The notes under the pieces: generated by a model | What the model was told of the DNA's origin: nothing | Databases searched by the model: none | The model's input: only the letters and a program-made list of their open reading frames with translations | Made by a program: the position numbers and the translations under genes | Shown: piece by piece, positions 11,450 to 22,035 of the stretch | Layout: each line of letters opens with the position of its first letter | How positions within the stretch are numbered: position 1 is the stretch's first letter | Assembly (NCBI GenBank): GCA_023014485.1 | Contig: JAJOZX010002575.1 | Coordinates: forward strand, 42,501-106,500 | Length of the DNA stretch: 64,000 nt | Source of the DNA: Bathynomus jamesi | Taxonomy: Eukaryota; Arthropoda; Malacostraca; Isopoda; Cirolanidae | Direction: 5' to 3'

Positions 11450-11531
11450 AATGAATTTCACAATTAAACACGTGAAATGAATGAATGATGCAATCATTTT
11501 TCTTTTTCTTTTTCCTTGTGGGTTTGCATCA
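11450..11531 (+). repeat. Penelope-like element outer-end fragment
   Basis: Contains ATTTCACAATTAAACACGTG and TTTTTCCTTGTGGGTTTGCA, the same blocks that border the Penelope-like hairpin at 20.7-22.9 kb. It abuts a TA run. Confidence 0.55.
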
Positions 11532-11537
11532 TATATA

Positions 11538-11578
<41 letters not shown>

Positions 11579-11579
11579 G

Positions 11580-11617
<38 letters not shown>

Positions 11618-11618
11618 A
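11532..11618. repeat. (TA)n(GA)n microsatellite
   Basis: TA run followed by interrupted GA run. Confidence 0.95.
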
Positions 11619-11754
11619 GGATGATTTTACATAATGAAAAAATACCCCCCATTAAGATTCAAACCCAAAATCCTTGGAGTAGAAGACAAGGCCCTGATGG
11701 TTCATCACGCTACAACAAGGTAAAAGTTACCACAACCTGGCGTACATTTCAACA

Positions 11755-12018
11755 CTCGAAGGAACGCATAACGCTTTCGCGTTCAGAAGTTTCTGAACTA
11801 ATCCCCCTGCACTCGAGATAGTGGCAGCATTTCATTCAAATCTATTATGTAACATGGCGCAGTGGCGCACCTATACAGGGAATATAATGGACACACGCGG
11901 TTTTGCATAATATAATATTTCATCTATCGTCCCCACTATTTGATTGGAGATTGCCTCGAGTGCAAGGGCGTTAATATAGAAAACACCTCTGTACGCGAAA
12001 GTGTTACGTTTTCCGTCG
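11755..12018. repeat. imperfect inverted repeat
   Basis: About 65-bp arms near 11757-11825 and 11950-12017, with landmarks CTGCACTCGAG and CTCGAGTGCA, and GAACGCGAAAG-type blocks facing each other. No coding content. Confidence 0.5.
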
Positions 12019-12057
12019 GGTGATGAAATGTCCCCTGGTTGTTAGTGATTTTTATCA

Positions 12058-12130
12058 TGCTGTAGCCGAATAGTCAACACACGTGTCTCCGAGTCAGCAG
12101 GCCTGGGTTCGAAACCTAGTCAGGGATAAA
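12058..12130 (+). repeat. tRNA-derived sequence (SINE or tRNA pseudogene)
   Basis: GTAGCCGAATAGTCAACACA resembles a D-arm region and CCTGGGTTCGAAACCTAGTCAGG forms a clean T-arm. The acceptor stem is not complementary and no variable arm is clear, so it is not called as a functional tRNA. Confidence 0.5.
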
Positions 12131-12184
12131 TTCTGCATATGCAAAAAATATGCACGGTTATACGCTTATATTTCCTTATATGTA

Positions 12185-12214
12185 CACACACACACACACA
12201 CACCCACATATACA

Positions 12215-12282
<68 letters not shown>
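12185..12282. repeat. (CA)n(TA)n microsatellite
   Basis: CA run then a TA run of about 60 bp. Confidence 0.95.
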
Positions 12283-12284
12283 TA

Positions 12285-12723
12285 CTTGATATACAGAATT
12301 CATTGCATGTATGTTATAAAAATTGCCTTATGCACAGAACTTATTATTGGAAGTAAATTCGTATGGCTCCAGGCTTGCTCTACAAAAATTGTTCCACAAA
12401 AGAGGGAATTTGAAAATCTATCAAAACTTTTGGTGATTAAAAGTGCGGTTTTTTTACTTTATTTATACAATTATTTATTTTAGAAAAGATACATCAGCTG
12501 TCTATTTAAGGATCAATATTTACGTTGTTATATTAACCATACAATAAACTTCTATATTTTATTTCTATTAATTATTAAGAATATATATATATATATATAT
12601 GGAATTTAACTCAGAATGGTCCCCTGAGGTTCTTTGATTGACGAAGATTGTTCCAGAGTTGATCGGTTGAGTAGATGAAAGACTGAAAATATATTTTATT
12701 CAACAAAGCTAATTTCTCTCTCT

Positions 12724-12781
<58 letters not shown>

Positions 12782-13255
12782 AAATCACCTGAATATTGAG
12801 TATTGGGTACGTGAGGTGTAACGTTTGTATCCTCCTTCCTAATGATGGCGTGCGAAAGACAATAATTATGTATTAAGTTTTTCCATTAAAAAAAGATAGA
12901 ACAGGAAGGAATAATTACGTGACATGAAGTAGGTTTCGCGCATGAGGAAACGCCATTACAGTCCGCCATTATATTTTTATGACATTTGCACCTTATAAAC
13001 CTTTACTTTTCAAATTGTACTTCTAATAAAGAGGAATTGGCGTATATGCATGGCGTTGTTCGGGAGCATTACACTAATTACTTCATTTATATATTTTTCT
13101 TCGTTTTAGGAATGATGCATTAGTAATTTTGAGATAGTGTATCATTGTGGTAAAGGTGGGTATAGGAACACAAATATATGCCATTTTATTATACGCAAAA
13201 ATAAATAAGACAAATAAAAGAGAAACTACAAATTACACACACTATATATATCTAT
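12285..13255. other. AT-rich interval with TA microsatellites, no gene recognised
   Basis: TA runs at about 12582-12600 and 12728-12780. The remainder shows no domain, repeat end or splice-linked frame that I recognise. Confidence 0.4.
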
Positions 13256-13260
13256 CTATC

Positions 13261-13467
13261 TTAGGCTGACCATACGTACCGTTTTGAACGGGACAGTACC
13301 GTTTGTTTTATGGGTTCTGTATGGGTTCTGTCACTGAAGAATAATTGTAATCTCAATATGTTTATGTACTTACTTTTTCATGAATACAGAATATTACATA
13401 ACCCCCGTCCCTTTTTTGCCATCCCAATGTCCCGTTTTTGTCTCAAGGAAATATGGTCAGCCTAATC
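13261..13467. mobile_element. short non-autonomous element (MITE-like)
   Basis: Inverted ends TTAGGCTGACCATA and TATGGTCAGCCTAA enclose about 180 bp containing facing GGGAC/GTCCC motifs. TCTA repeats flank both sides, so a target duplication cannot be read. Confidence 0.6.
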
Positions 13468-13469
13468 TA

Positions 13470-13765
13470 TCTATATATATAAAAAATGTTTGATATTCCT
13501 TTTATAAAAATTCGTGGAGAAACATATTTTCTTCGTGTATACTAATTAAAACTCTTTCCCCCCCCCCACTCCATCTGCTTTTTATCGAAAAATTCTACGT
13601 AAACAAGAACGTATTTCTGTTAATTTTGTTAATTAAAAGTACTGTATTTATTTATTGATAAATAAATAAAAGTAATATTTCTTCTTCGTTTCATATATAC
13701 TGTATATGAATAAATATGGGTTTTATTTTTTATGTATCCCTAAAAATAAATACCTTTAATTTATA

Positions 13766-13812
<47 letters not shown>

Positions 13813-14330
13813 GGAGCATTTTTTCTCTTTATATTGTTGTAATTTAATATTAATGAATGGGACGAATTTGGTATAAAAAGCATTCCAATTTTAATTCGAC
13901 ACATAAACTGGAAGATACACACACACATGTATAAATCAAGAGAGAGAACACGTGGTGTCCACTGTAATGTATGGACACTATAAAAGGGTTTAAACATTAC
14001 TTTCATCCAATGCGAAAAATATTAGAGAATATTTCTTCCTGTAATATTTCATAGATTGGGTCATTTCGCAAATTGAAGTTCCATTTTCATCTCTAAAAAT
14101 GGAATTTTATTAATTCGTTTCCCTTCGTGCTGCAAGTTATGAAACAAATAGAAATAAATGAGAAACTTCCCTAGATTTATTAGTGATCATTATGCGATGC
14201 AATGCACACGGAAATTCATTTTATATTTTCAATGAGACTTTTCTGTTTTATTATTATTATTTATTTTTTATTTTTTTGAGTCTGATAAACTCACATTATT
14301 GAAATGATCAGAAGAGAAGGCGTGTATATA
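13470..14330. other. AT-rich interval, no gene recognised
   Basis: Contains a (TG)n run near 13780-13807. No supported coding sequence. Confidence 0.4.
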
Positions 14331-14334
14331 TATA

Positions 14335-14445
14335 TATAAATAATGTAAACCCACAAGGAAAAAATATTCAGAAGTACTCCTCATCAGGGAATCTCGTTGG
14401 ATTCATTTCACGTTTTTAATTGTGAAATTCATCCCATATATATAT
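14335..14445 (-). repeat. Penelope-like outer-end fragment with degraded hammerhead
   Basis: On the minus strand ATTCCCTGATGAGGAGTACT is followed by a broken core (GAAT instead of GAAA) and then TTTTTTCCTTGTGGGTTTAC. Its layout matches the hammerhead-bearing end at 22795-22840. Confidence 0.55.
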
Positions 14446-14629
14446 ATATATATATTATTAGATTTTGAAATCTTTATCATCTTTATTTTTTACTGACTCA
14501 CCTACAATTATTGTTGTTACACATTTTTAATAGGACTTTCCATTAATTTAGAGCTTTTTAACGTTTAAACTAAGAATTTGAACTTTAGCGTTATAACATA
14601 AAGCTAGCTATAAATAAAACATTTCTTAC

Positions 14630-14809
14630 TTTTAGTCCATGGATGACGCTGTTGCAGTGGTCTTGCGGGACGTTTTCTGATATTCCTACGAAAAGTCCTT
14701 CGTACCCGTTGTGAACCAACTGCAGACGCTGCCGACCTTCCACTTCTTCGAGGGACAACGCGAGAAAAAATACTGCAACGAGTCCCTTTAGCAGAAAGTT
14801 CATTTTCAT
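14630..14809 (-). CDS. first coding exon of a CLCA-like gene (host)
   Basis: Sixty codons starting MKMNFLL and ending exactly at a splice donor (AAA|GTAAGAA, intron from 14629 downward), phase 0. Residues 1-25 form a signal peptide: Lys, a hydrophobic core LVAVFFLALSL, then a cleavage region EVEG. The mature start RLQLVHNGYEGLFVGISENV, followed by PQD, closely follows the start of calcium-activated chloride channel regulators (a pattern of Gln-Leu, Asn-Gly-Tyr-Glu and Asn-Val-Pro-x-Asp). The next exons should lie at lower coordinates or beyond the window; I could not identify them. An upstream in-frame ATG at 14860 exists, but the signal peptide favours 14809. This is the only convincing host coding sequence seen. 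CLCA identity is inferred from a short stretch. Confidence 0.55.
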
Positions 14810-15299
14810 GAAACTACTTTTGTTGTTACACGAAGGGAAAGTTCTGGTTGGAACCACCATAACGATTTTTCAAAATCCTTCCAACAACCACACATTTATC
14901 AAACACTTCTTTTCTTTGTAAGAATTCATTTAATTAATTTTCTCACTGTTAATGTTAAATCTCCGAGATTTATTAGTTTTGTCGTCTATGCGAGATTATC
15001 AGTTACATTACGTATTTTAACTTGTTCGTTTGTGTTCAATTTAATGCATTTAATAGGTCATCAACTTCAAAAGATGTAAAATGAAACAAAATTAATTAAA
15101 AGTAACTTTTCAGTAAAACACTTTTCCAGTATTAAAAAATTTTCAACTGTTTACTTATGCCAAAAATTGGATGAAAAAACTGTCTTCCACAGACGCGAAA
15201 GCAGTTAAGTAAATAAAATTTCTTGAGTATGATAAGTGGCAAGATGCACGCAAAACTTCGAATGGAAAAACAAAACCTGCTTCCGCTAAAGTCCAACAA

Positions 15300-15560
15300 G
15301 TACTGACGATCGTACGGGCCGATTCTCTGGCTTTTGGGTTCCTCTTCCTTCCTTGCCTTCGCAGGAGTTCCTTTCGGCATTACCGGCTGTCAGATGGCTG
15401 AAGGTGGCTGAAGATGGCTTAGGGTATCGCTTGGCGGCCGTGGTTGGAAATGAAGGTTGCTGTAGCTCCGCCCAAATTCTAAGCGCTCATGAACCTTACC
15501 GGTATATGCGGCGATGTTCTCGTGCGACAGTCTCTCCCTTCCTTTCTCTCCGTCTCTCTC
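15300..15560 (-). promoter_or_regulatory. GC-richer block upstream of the CLCA-like exon, possible promoter/5' UTR
   Basis: A locally GC-rich, unique segment about 500-750 bp upstream of the CLCA-like start. On the minus strand it contains a possible donor, ATACCG|GTAAGG, near 15497-15500, so a non-coding first exon is conceivable. No TATA box is obvious. Short frames on both strands look incidental. Confidence 0.25.
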
Positions 15561-15784
15561 CTTCTTTCTCTATTTACACCGTAAATAAACGATGTAAATA
15601 AATAGTAATTAAGATCACATAATTTCGCAGTTTTGTTATGCAGTAAATGAAAATTATATAGAAAATATACATTTAATTTCATTAAGCGATACTTCATTTC
15701 AGATTCAAAATAGATGAAGATATTTAAAGTAAAAAGAGAATATTTATAAAATGGTTGCTCGAACCCTGTACATCTAAGTATGTA

Positions 15785-16262
15785 CAGGGTGTCCGAGAAT
15801 TATCTGTACAATTTTTGGCTGTTATTAAAAGTCAACCATGAAGTGTAGAAATTCCAGTTTGTCCCATTTTACAGAGAATCTCATTAAGTTTTTTCTGATA
15901 CCAAGTTGTGACAAGTTTTTTAGAAATTCCAGTGTGTCCGAACATTATCTGTACAATTACATCTTTTAATAAAATTCTTGATAACACACGTAAAATTCTT
16001 AAACAAGATTATTTAGAATCTGTATTTTCAAAAGTTTCTTTTATTAAAGTAACGTTGTTACAAACATTCGATATGTGCACCATTAGTGATTCGCAAAACA
16101 TCCAATCGATACTCCAAATGTTGCCATGTACGCTGCAGCATATCCACATCAATTCGTTCAATAGCAGCTGTGATTCTTGCTTTTAAATCATCAATGTCTG
16201 TCACCCGAGTACATTTCTAAAAAACTTGTCAAAACGTGGTATCAGAAAAAACTTAATGAGAT
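15785..16262 (-). mobile_element. fold-back mariner-like remnant
   Basis: The left end reads CAGGGTGTCCGAGAATTATC. The minus strand at about 16060-16215 encodes a transposase C-terminus (VTDIDDLKARITAAIERIDV). Two inverted arms flank it: 15880-15925 (TCTCATTAAGTTTTTTCTGA) and 16214-16262 (its complement). This is another mariner relative in long inverted-repeat form. Confidence 0.6.
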
Positions 16263-16523
16263 TATATATATTATATATATATATATATAAATAAATTCTT
16301 ACACAAACTCATTTCTCAAAACATTTTCACGTTATGTAAAATATACATATTTGTATCGTTACGGAAAAAGAAAAACAAACCGATAAATATATTCCATCAT
16401 TTTGCATAAACACTTATTTCTAAACATCTTACAGACGAAATTCACCCTCAGAACATTTGCCTGTTTATATATATATATATATGAAAATTATTTCACGAAG
16501 GTAACACGTGAAAAATATTTATG

Positions 16524-16666
16524 ATGAATAAAACCACGAAGGAAAGGAAACACAAAATGGTGCTCAAGCGCTTTCGTCTAATGACATCCTCAGTGTTCCT
16601 GAGGATGTCATTAGACGAAAGCGCTTGAGCACCATTTTGTGTTTCCTTTCCTTCGTGGTTTTATTC

Positions 16667-16668
<2 letters not shown>
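16524..16668. repeat. near-perfect palindrome, 70-nt arms, with hammerhead core
   Basis: Arms 16524-16593 and 16599-16668 are inverted copies around the 5-nt centre TGTTC. The right arm contains a hammerhead-type order of elements; see the separate ncRNA entry. Flanking text (TTTCACGAAGGTAACACGTG) resembles other Penelope-like ends in the window, so this is probably a Penelope-like element reduced to two facing ends. Confidence 0.8.
16593..16632 (+). ncRNA. hammerhead ribozyme motif (Penelope-type, minimal stem III)
   Basis: Read in order: stem I 5' strand GTGTTC, core CTGAGGA, an extra T, stem II GTC-ATTA-GAC, core GAA, self-complementary stem III AGCGCT, T before the cleavage point, then stem I 3' strand GAGCAC (pairs with GTGTTC through one G-T wobble). 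Hammerheads with very short, self-complementary stem III that may act as dimers are known in Penelope-like elements. The extra base before stem II departs from the consensus. Confidence 0.6.

Positions 16669-16673
<5 letters not shown>

Positions 16674-16708
<35 letters not shown>
16674..16708. repeat. (TA)n(TG)n microsatellite
   Basis: TA run then TG run. Confidence 0.95.
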
Positions 16709-16779
16709 CCCTTTAACTCGTATATAACCATGCCATTACATGTACTTTTTATTTTTATGAAGCTGTTATTACTAATTAT

Positions 16780-17238
16780 ATTATTCCTCGTTTCTTTACG
16801 TGTATTATTATTATTTCTTTATTACCGTAATCCTTTTTGTTTTTGTTTTTTTAAATTATTGTTTAATTAGTTGTATCGTTGATTACCTTGATAGATACTG
16901 TACCTTTTTTTTATAGGATCCGTCTGTCTCCTGCCAATAAACATTATCATTGTCATTATCATCATTATCATTACCACATGTATATGTTGGCATTGCCACT
17001 ACGCGTATTTTTTATTGTTATTTCCTTTCTTTGTATTATTAGCTTTTGGTAGTTTTTATTATTTCTTGTTTGAGTTCGTGTCTTATTTTTATTTCTCTTT
17101 TACTCACAATTCTTTGGCTTTTTTAATTTATTATTGTTTCATTTATTATATAGTTTATTACCTTTAACAGTATTGTACTATTTTATGGGATTTATATCTT
17201 GCCAATAAAGCTTATCATTATCATTATGATTATCATAT
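16780..17238 (+). repeat. two diverged tandem copies of a retroelement-like 3' tail
   Basis: Two related blocks, about 16780-16975 and 17040-17235. Both end in CTGCCAATAAA/CTTGCCAATAAAG followed by ATTATC-type repeats, as LINE or SINE 3' tails do. No coding part remains. Confidence 0.45.
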
Positions 17239-17244
17239 ATACTG

Positions 17245-18774
17245 TAGGGTGTCCCAAAAAATGCTCTTATTTTTATTTGTCCTTTATTTTATAATGGATG
17301 AATATTTTATTATTGGGGTTTCTTCTTCAGAAAGATAACCGAGTGGGGTTTTCATTCCGTATCCTACATGCCTATAAGTATATATACACATTTCTAATTA
17401 TTCATTACTTAATAACTAATAAATATTATATATTAAAACTGTTCTTTCACTATTTCATACTTAAAGCAATAACTTCTCTTAGTTTCTACGAAATTAGGAA
17501 AAGGCGATACCACTACCAATACACTATAGCCCAGTAAGGCCATAGAAGGCCTTACTAGGTTATAGTCTTTAAGGAAACCTAAGTCCTGACTAAGCCCACT
17601 AAAGGACCTAGTCTATACAGAACAATATGGCTAAACTCTCCAATACTGATGCAGCGTTTGCGGCTAGAACAGGAAAAAAAGATCCACCCGTAGGAAGACA
17701 ATATCACGAATAGTTAGAAAAATTCAAACAAAGGGAAATGAAAGCAATCAACATGAGGGTAATAGTGGTAAGCGACCATCCACAAGAACTGTACAACACG
17801 TAAATATGGTTCATGAAATTATTGCGCGCACTCCGTCGAAGTCAATTCGACGTTTGTCAGCAGAAGTAGCTATTTCACGAACATCTATACATCTTATACT
17901 TCGTATCGCATTAAACCTTTTCCCTGGAAAATTCATTCACAAGCTTCAGTGACTAATATTCAAAAACAAAAACGAATGGAATTCGCAACACGGATGTTAG
18001 CAAAGCTAGAAGTTTCTGAGTTTTTAAATACATCCACTTCACTGACTAGTGTTATGTACATCTGTCTAGGGAGATTAATAAGCAAAATTTTGTTTACTGG
18101 GGAAGTCATGCTGGCGCTCCAACAGGGTTTTCACGTTGTGTTGCTAAACTCAACATCTGAGTCGCTGTTGGGTGGTATGGTGTAGTAGATCCCTACTTCT
18201 TTGAGAATGAAATTGGAAAAGCAGTAACGGTAACGCAAACTTCATATCGTCAAATGCTACAAGATTTCTATTTACCACAACTAATTAGTTTGTTTCGTAA
18301 GAGAAATAACTTTATTACCTCAAATTCACAGTGGTTTCACCAGGATGGAGTACCTCCACACACTGTTTGTGACACTCAACTTTTTGAGGAATTATTTTTC
18401 CGAGCGACTAATCTCCCTTTATTAGCCAGTGGAATGGTCCCCATACTCACCTGACCTCACAACCACTCACTTTTTTTTTTGGTAGGGTTACATAAAAGAC
18501 AGCATCTACTCTACCAAGCCTAAGACACTTGAAGACCTAAAGACCAAACTCTTCAACAACATCCCAACTTAGCTGTTTTCAAAAATTATGTCAAACATTT
18601 GTGTGAGGCTGAATATTGTTAAAAAAAATGGCAATTACACTGAACGTGTTCTTTAATGAATGTGAATAAAGTCCTTTGTTCTACATACCTATTGCGTTTG
18701 TCTTTGTGTCTAGATTCCTTTTCTTTAGCTTAGAACATTTATTTAGAAATATGGACTTTTCTTTGGGACACCGA
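17245..18774 (+). mobile_element. mariner-like element, decayed
   Basis: Ends GGGTGTCCCAAAAAATG and its partial complement TTTGGGACACC. The plus strand holds fragments of a DDE transposase in several frames with stops: an N-terminal HTH region near 17640-17900, WFHQDGVPPHT with the second catalytic Asp near 18340, and WGYIKDSIYSTKPKTLEDLK near 18480-18550. Non-functional. Confidence 0.7.
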
Positions 18775-18799
18775 GTGTGTGTGTATATATATATATATA

Positions 18800-19090
18800 C
18801 ACACACACACCTTTGGCTCGCTTCCGCCCGAATTGTTCATTCTGACGGAGGTCAAGCTTTTCACTCCACCTTAGACCTACGGTTTAACGTGGAATCCGAA
18901 CCACGCCCCACCAGCAGCCCAGCGTCTTAACCACTAGGCCACCCAGGGTATCCATTTATCTACCAACCACTTTCATTTATTGTGTGGAAGGATAAACAGC
19001 TGGGTTTTCCCTGCGCGGCTGCCGTCAGCGGGTCTCGATCCCGGGGCCGATGGATTCGTAGTCAGCGACTCTAACCACTACACCACCGAG

Positions 19091-19093
<3 letters not shown>
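18800..19093 (-). repeat. dimeric tRNA-derived SINE
   Basis: On the minus strand the order is the same as the plus-strand copy at 20165-20455: tRNA-like unit 1 (CTCGGTGGTGTAGTGGTTAG and a B-box in the GGGATCGAGACCCG style), the GGTGGCCTAGTGGTTAAGAC unit 2, then the GAATTCGGGCGGAAGC-type tail. TA runs flank it. Confidence 0.8.
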
Positions 19094-19125
<32 letters not shown>

Positions 19126-19194
19126 CATCGGAAAAATTTCTGGCTTGTCTTTAAATATTTATCTGTCGATTTCTGATTTTATATTCCTGAAATT

Positions 19195-19415
19195 TGAGAG
19201 AGATTTTTCCGTTATACCCCAGCAATTTCTTCTTTCCCGGTTTGGTCAACTGTACACCCTTGACAATTGGTTAGGTTAAGTCGTGATATTTTCCTTAAAA
19301 CTAACGAATATTTTAACGAAAATATCACGAATTAACCTAACCAATTGTCAAGGGCGTACAGTTGACCTAACCGGGAAAGAAGAAATTGCGGGGTATAACG
19401 GAAAAGTACCATTTG
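19195..19415. repeat. hairpin (palindromic) repeat
   Basis: Arms near 19195-19295 and 19320-19415 are inverted copies. Landmarks are AATTTCTTCTTTCCCGG / CCGGGAAAGAAGAAATT and TTGACAATTGGTTAGGTTAA / its complement. A short centre with ATATTTT/AAAATAT separates them. Non-coding fold-back MITE. Confidence 0.75.
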
Positions 19416-19551
19416 AGATTCCAAGATTGTAATTATGGAACTTCAAATTAACTTTATAAATAACTGAAGGTTGCTTCATGAGGCAAGTCTTAATTTTTAA
19501 TAAATATGTGTTCCAGTATAAACACCACATTTCTGCCGAAGCCTGCCGTTA

Positions 19552-19554
<3 letters not shown>

Positions 19555-19592
<38 letters not shown>
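19555..19592. repeat. (CA)n microsatellite
   Basis: CA dinucleotide run. Confidence 0.95.
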
Positions 19593-19593
<1 letters not shown>

Positions 19594-19594
19594 T

Positions 19595-20060
19595 GCGATT
19601 GCATACGCAAACTCGGTTTCTGTACTTCGGCAAAATAGTTAAAGTGAATACTGAAACGCTCATTCAGAACCTTTGCAAGGTTCGAATTTTCAGGAAACAA
19701 ATTCTCTAAAACCTTTAAAATCTGTAAAACCCCAAACCGACAAATTTCTTTGGTTTTGAATAAGTCACCAATTCGTTAGAAAAGAATTGTTGTATCAGAG
19801 GTTTGAGCAATATTGTTTTTCATGAAAATATAAAAATTAGCATTATGTCGTACCTCTCGAGACTCGAATAACAGAAATTCAGTAACTGCCGAACCACATT
19901 ATTCCTCGATCAGGGACAAACAGAATGAACGTTGATGTTTACACAATCCAGGAAAGAGTAGATAAAGTTTAAAAATAATTAATTATTAATGGTTTTGTGA
20001 TACAGACTTTTTACCTTTCACAATTAAGATTTAATAAAAAATAGTTACTTTAATGTAGCA
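19595..20060. other. unique interval, nothing recognised
   Basis: No domain-bearing frame, repeat end or splice signal combination seen. Confidence 0.4.
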
Positions 20061-20062
20061 AT

Positions 20063-20073
20063 TATATTATATA

Positions 20074-20131
<58 letters not shown>

Positions 20132-20164
20132 AATAATAATATATAATAATAATAATTAATATAA
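20063..20164. repeat. (TA)n/(TAA)n microsatellite
   Basis: TA run passing into TAATAA repeats. Confidence 0.9.
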
Positions 20165-20455
20165 ATGCGCCTCGGTGGTGTAGTGATTAGCGTCGCTGAC
20201 TACGAATCCATCGGCCCCGGGTTCGAGACCCGACGGCAGCCGGCGCGCAGCAAAACCCAGCTGTTCATCCTTCCACACAATAAAAGAAAGTGGTTGGTAG
20301 ATAAATGGGTACCCTAGGTGGCCTAGTGGTTAAGACGCTGGCCTGTTGATGGGGCGTGGTTCGGATTCCACGTTAAACTGTAGGTCTAAGGTGGAATGAA
20401 AAGCTTGACCTTCGTCAGAATGAACAATTCGGGCGGAAGCTAACCAAAGGTTAAT
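20165..20455 (+). repeat. dimeric tRNA-derived SINE, best copy
   Basis: Unit 1 has A-box GGTGGTGTAGTGATTAGCG and B-box GGGTTCGAGACCCG. After a short linker containing CAATAAAAG, unit 2 has GGTGGCCTAGTGGTTAAGAC and B-box GTGGTTCGGATTCCACG. A common tail (AGGTCTAAGGTGGAATG, GAATGAACAATTCGGGCGGA) follows. Two tandem pol III promoters in one element mark a dimeric SINE. Confidence 0.85.
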
Positions 20456-20726
20456 AATGAAAACGTGTATGATAAAATCTACGGGAATTCATTATCATTG
20501 TTCACGTATATATTATTCGCGTATTGAATTTTAGGCTTTTCATAATCAAATTTTTAAATTATTTAACATGAAAAGGACTTTAATTCCTGAGAAAAAATCT
20601 ACCAACGATTTTACTTTCATAAACTAATAAATTTAGAAAGTACCAGCTGATAATTTACACAAACAACCATCGACGTTGAATAATATATATATATATGCTG
20701 CAAACCCACAAGGAAAAAGAAAAACG

Positions 20727-20772
20727 ATTCCAAGGCCTTTCGTTTATTCAAAGCTACACCTCGTCAGGGAAT
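20727..20772 (-). ncRNA. hammerhead ribozyme motif, left Penelope-like arm
   Basis: Same order as the right-arm copy at 22795-22840, but the stem II closing strand is TAAAC instead of TACAC, giving one mismatch. Confidence 0.55.
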
Positions 20773-20979
20773 GAAGATAAAAGGCGAGATGCCCATAAAT
20801 ATATATAACGTACAGGAAAAACAAAACAATTAGCACATACTTAACAAGGGTTAATGAGAGGCAAAAGAAATTTTAACATGATATCATCAATTTTATACGT
20901 CCCCGCACTGTTATTGAAATTGTTTTTAAAATGAATAAATGCACATTCTAGAATATTTCTTTCTATTATATCTCTGTTT

Positions 20980-22030
20980 TTAACAAGCGCTCTTTAGAAC
21001 TATCCCACTTGATGCTATGGTTACATCTATACATATGGTTAAATAAAGCATTGGAACTTTGGAAGTATTAGCTGTTCTACAAGCATATTTATGCTGTTTT
21101 ACCCTAAGATCTAATGTTTTACCGGTTTGGCCTATATATACTGAGTTGCATTGTGTACATCCGATCGAATACACACAACCAACAACATTATCAGGGCTAT
21201 TCTTTATTAGGCGTGATTTAACAGTATTATTATACTTAAAGATTACATTAATGCCAATTGCTTTAAGTACAGTTGGAAGGTATTGAAAATTAACATGGTA
21301 AGGTAGGCTAAGGATATTTTTACGCTGAAATTCCTTTACAATTACATTATTATAATACCTATTCTTGGCTTTCTTAAGACAGTTATCTAAAAATGAAATA
21401 GGATAACATAATTTAGTACCAATATTCATGACATTGCATAACTCGGAATCTAAAAATTCAGGACTGACAACTCTCAATGCTCGAAGAAACATAGCAGAGA
21501 AAATAGAGGATTTAATCGAAGGATGATGGTCAGAATAAAAATGCACATAAGAGTTATTATTAGTAGGCTTACGGTAGACTTCATATTTGAACTGATTAGA
21601 GCATCTCCAAATTTTTAGATCAAGAAAAGATAGGCTTCCATCATTTTCTTTTTCAACTGTAAACTTAATAGATGGGACTAAATTGTTGAGCCTACCAAGA
21701 AATAAGTCCACATCCAAATTATTAGGCCAAAGGCATAAAATATTATCTACTGTATATACCTGTACCAAACCAGGTTAAAATTAACAATCGTAGGCAAAAT
21801 TCTACTTTAAAAAAATTCCATATATAAATTAGCTAGTACAGGTGAAAGGGGATTTCCCATAGCCAATCCAAACGACACAGCATAAAACTTATTTTCAAAC
21901 TGAAATTTACAATCTTTGACACAAAGCTTAATTAACTCAATAAGTGTTGTGTTGAACAGGGAAAGAATATTCAGAGATCTTATCTTTTAAAAAATCAAGT
22001 AGGTCATCAACAGGGACTTTTGTGAATAGC
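20980..22030 (-). pseudogene. Penelope-like reverse transcriptase + GIY-YIG endonuclease (left arm)
   Basis: On the minus strand the RT begins near 22030. It includes FGLAMGNPLSPVLANLYMEF, the typical Penelope-like motif, a frame break near 21775, then a weakened catalytic box (VYTVDNILCLWPN, where YVDD is expected) and YRKPTNNNSYVHF. The thumb region leads into a GIY-YIG domain: GCVYSIGCTQCNSVYIGQTG, with TLDLRVKQHKYACRT. CX2C-type cysteines precede the GIY-YIG core. The frame ends early because of a change near 21025. The altered RT box and frame breaks make it inactive. Confidence 0.85.
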
Positions 22031-22035
22031 GAGCA

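Noticed and set aside
12058..12130. functional tRNA gene
   Set aside because: Only the T-arm is convincing; the acceptor and anticodon arms do not form.
12150..12356. coding frames made of Tyr-Ile repeats (also at many other TA runs)
   Set aside because: These are translations of (TA)n microsatellites, not proteins.
15132..15601. protein-coding exons next to the CLCA-like exon
   Set aside because: GC-rich and open on both strands, but no domain and no consistent splice phase; kept only as a possible promoter/5' UTR.
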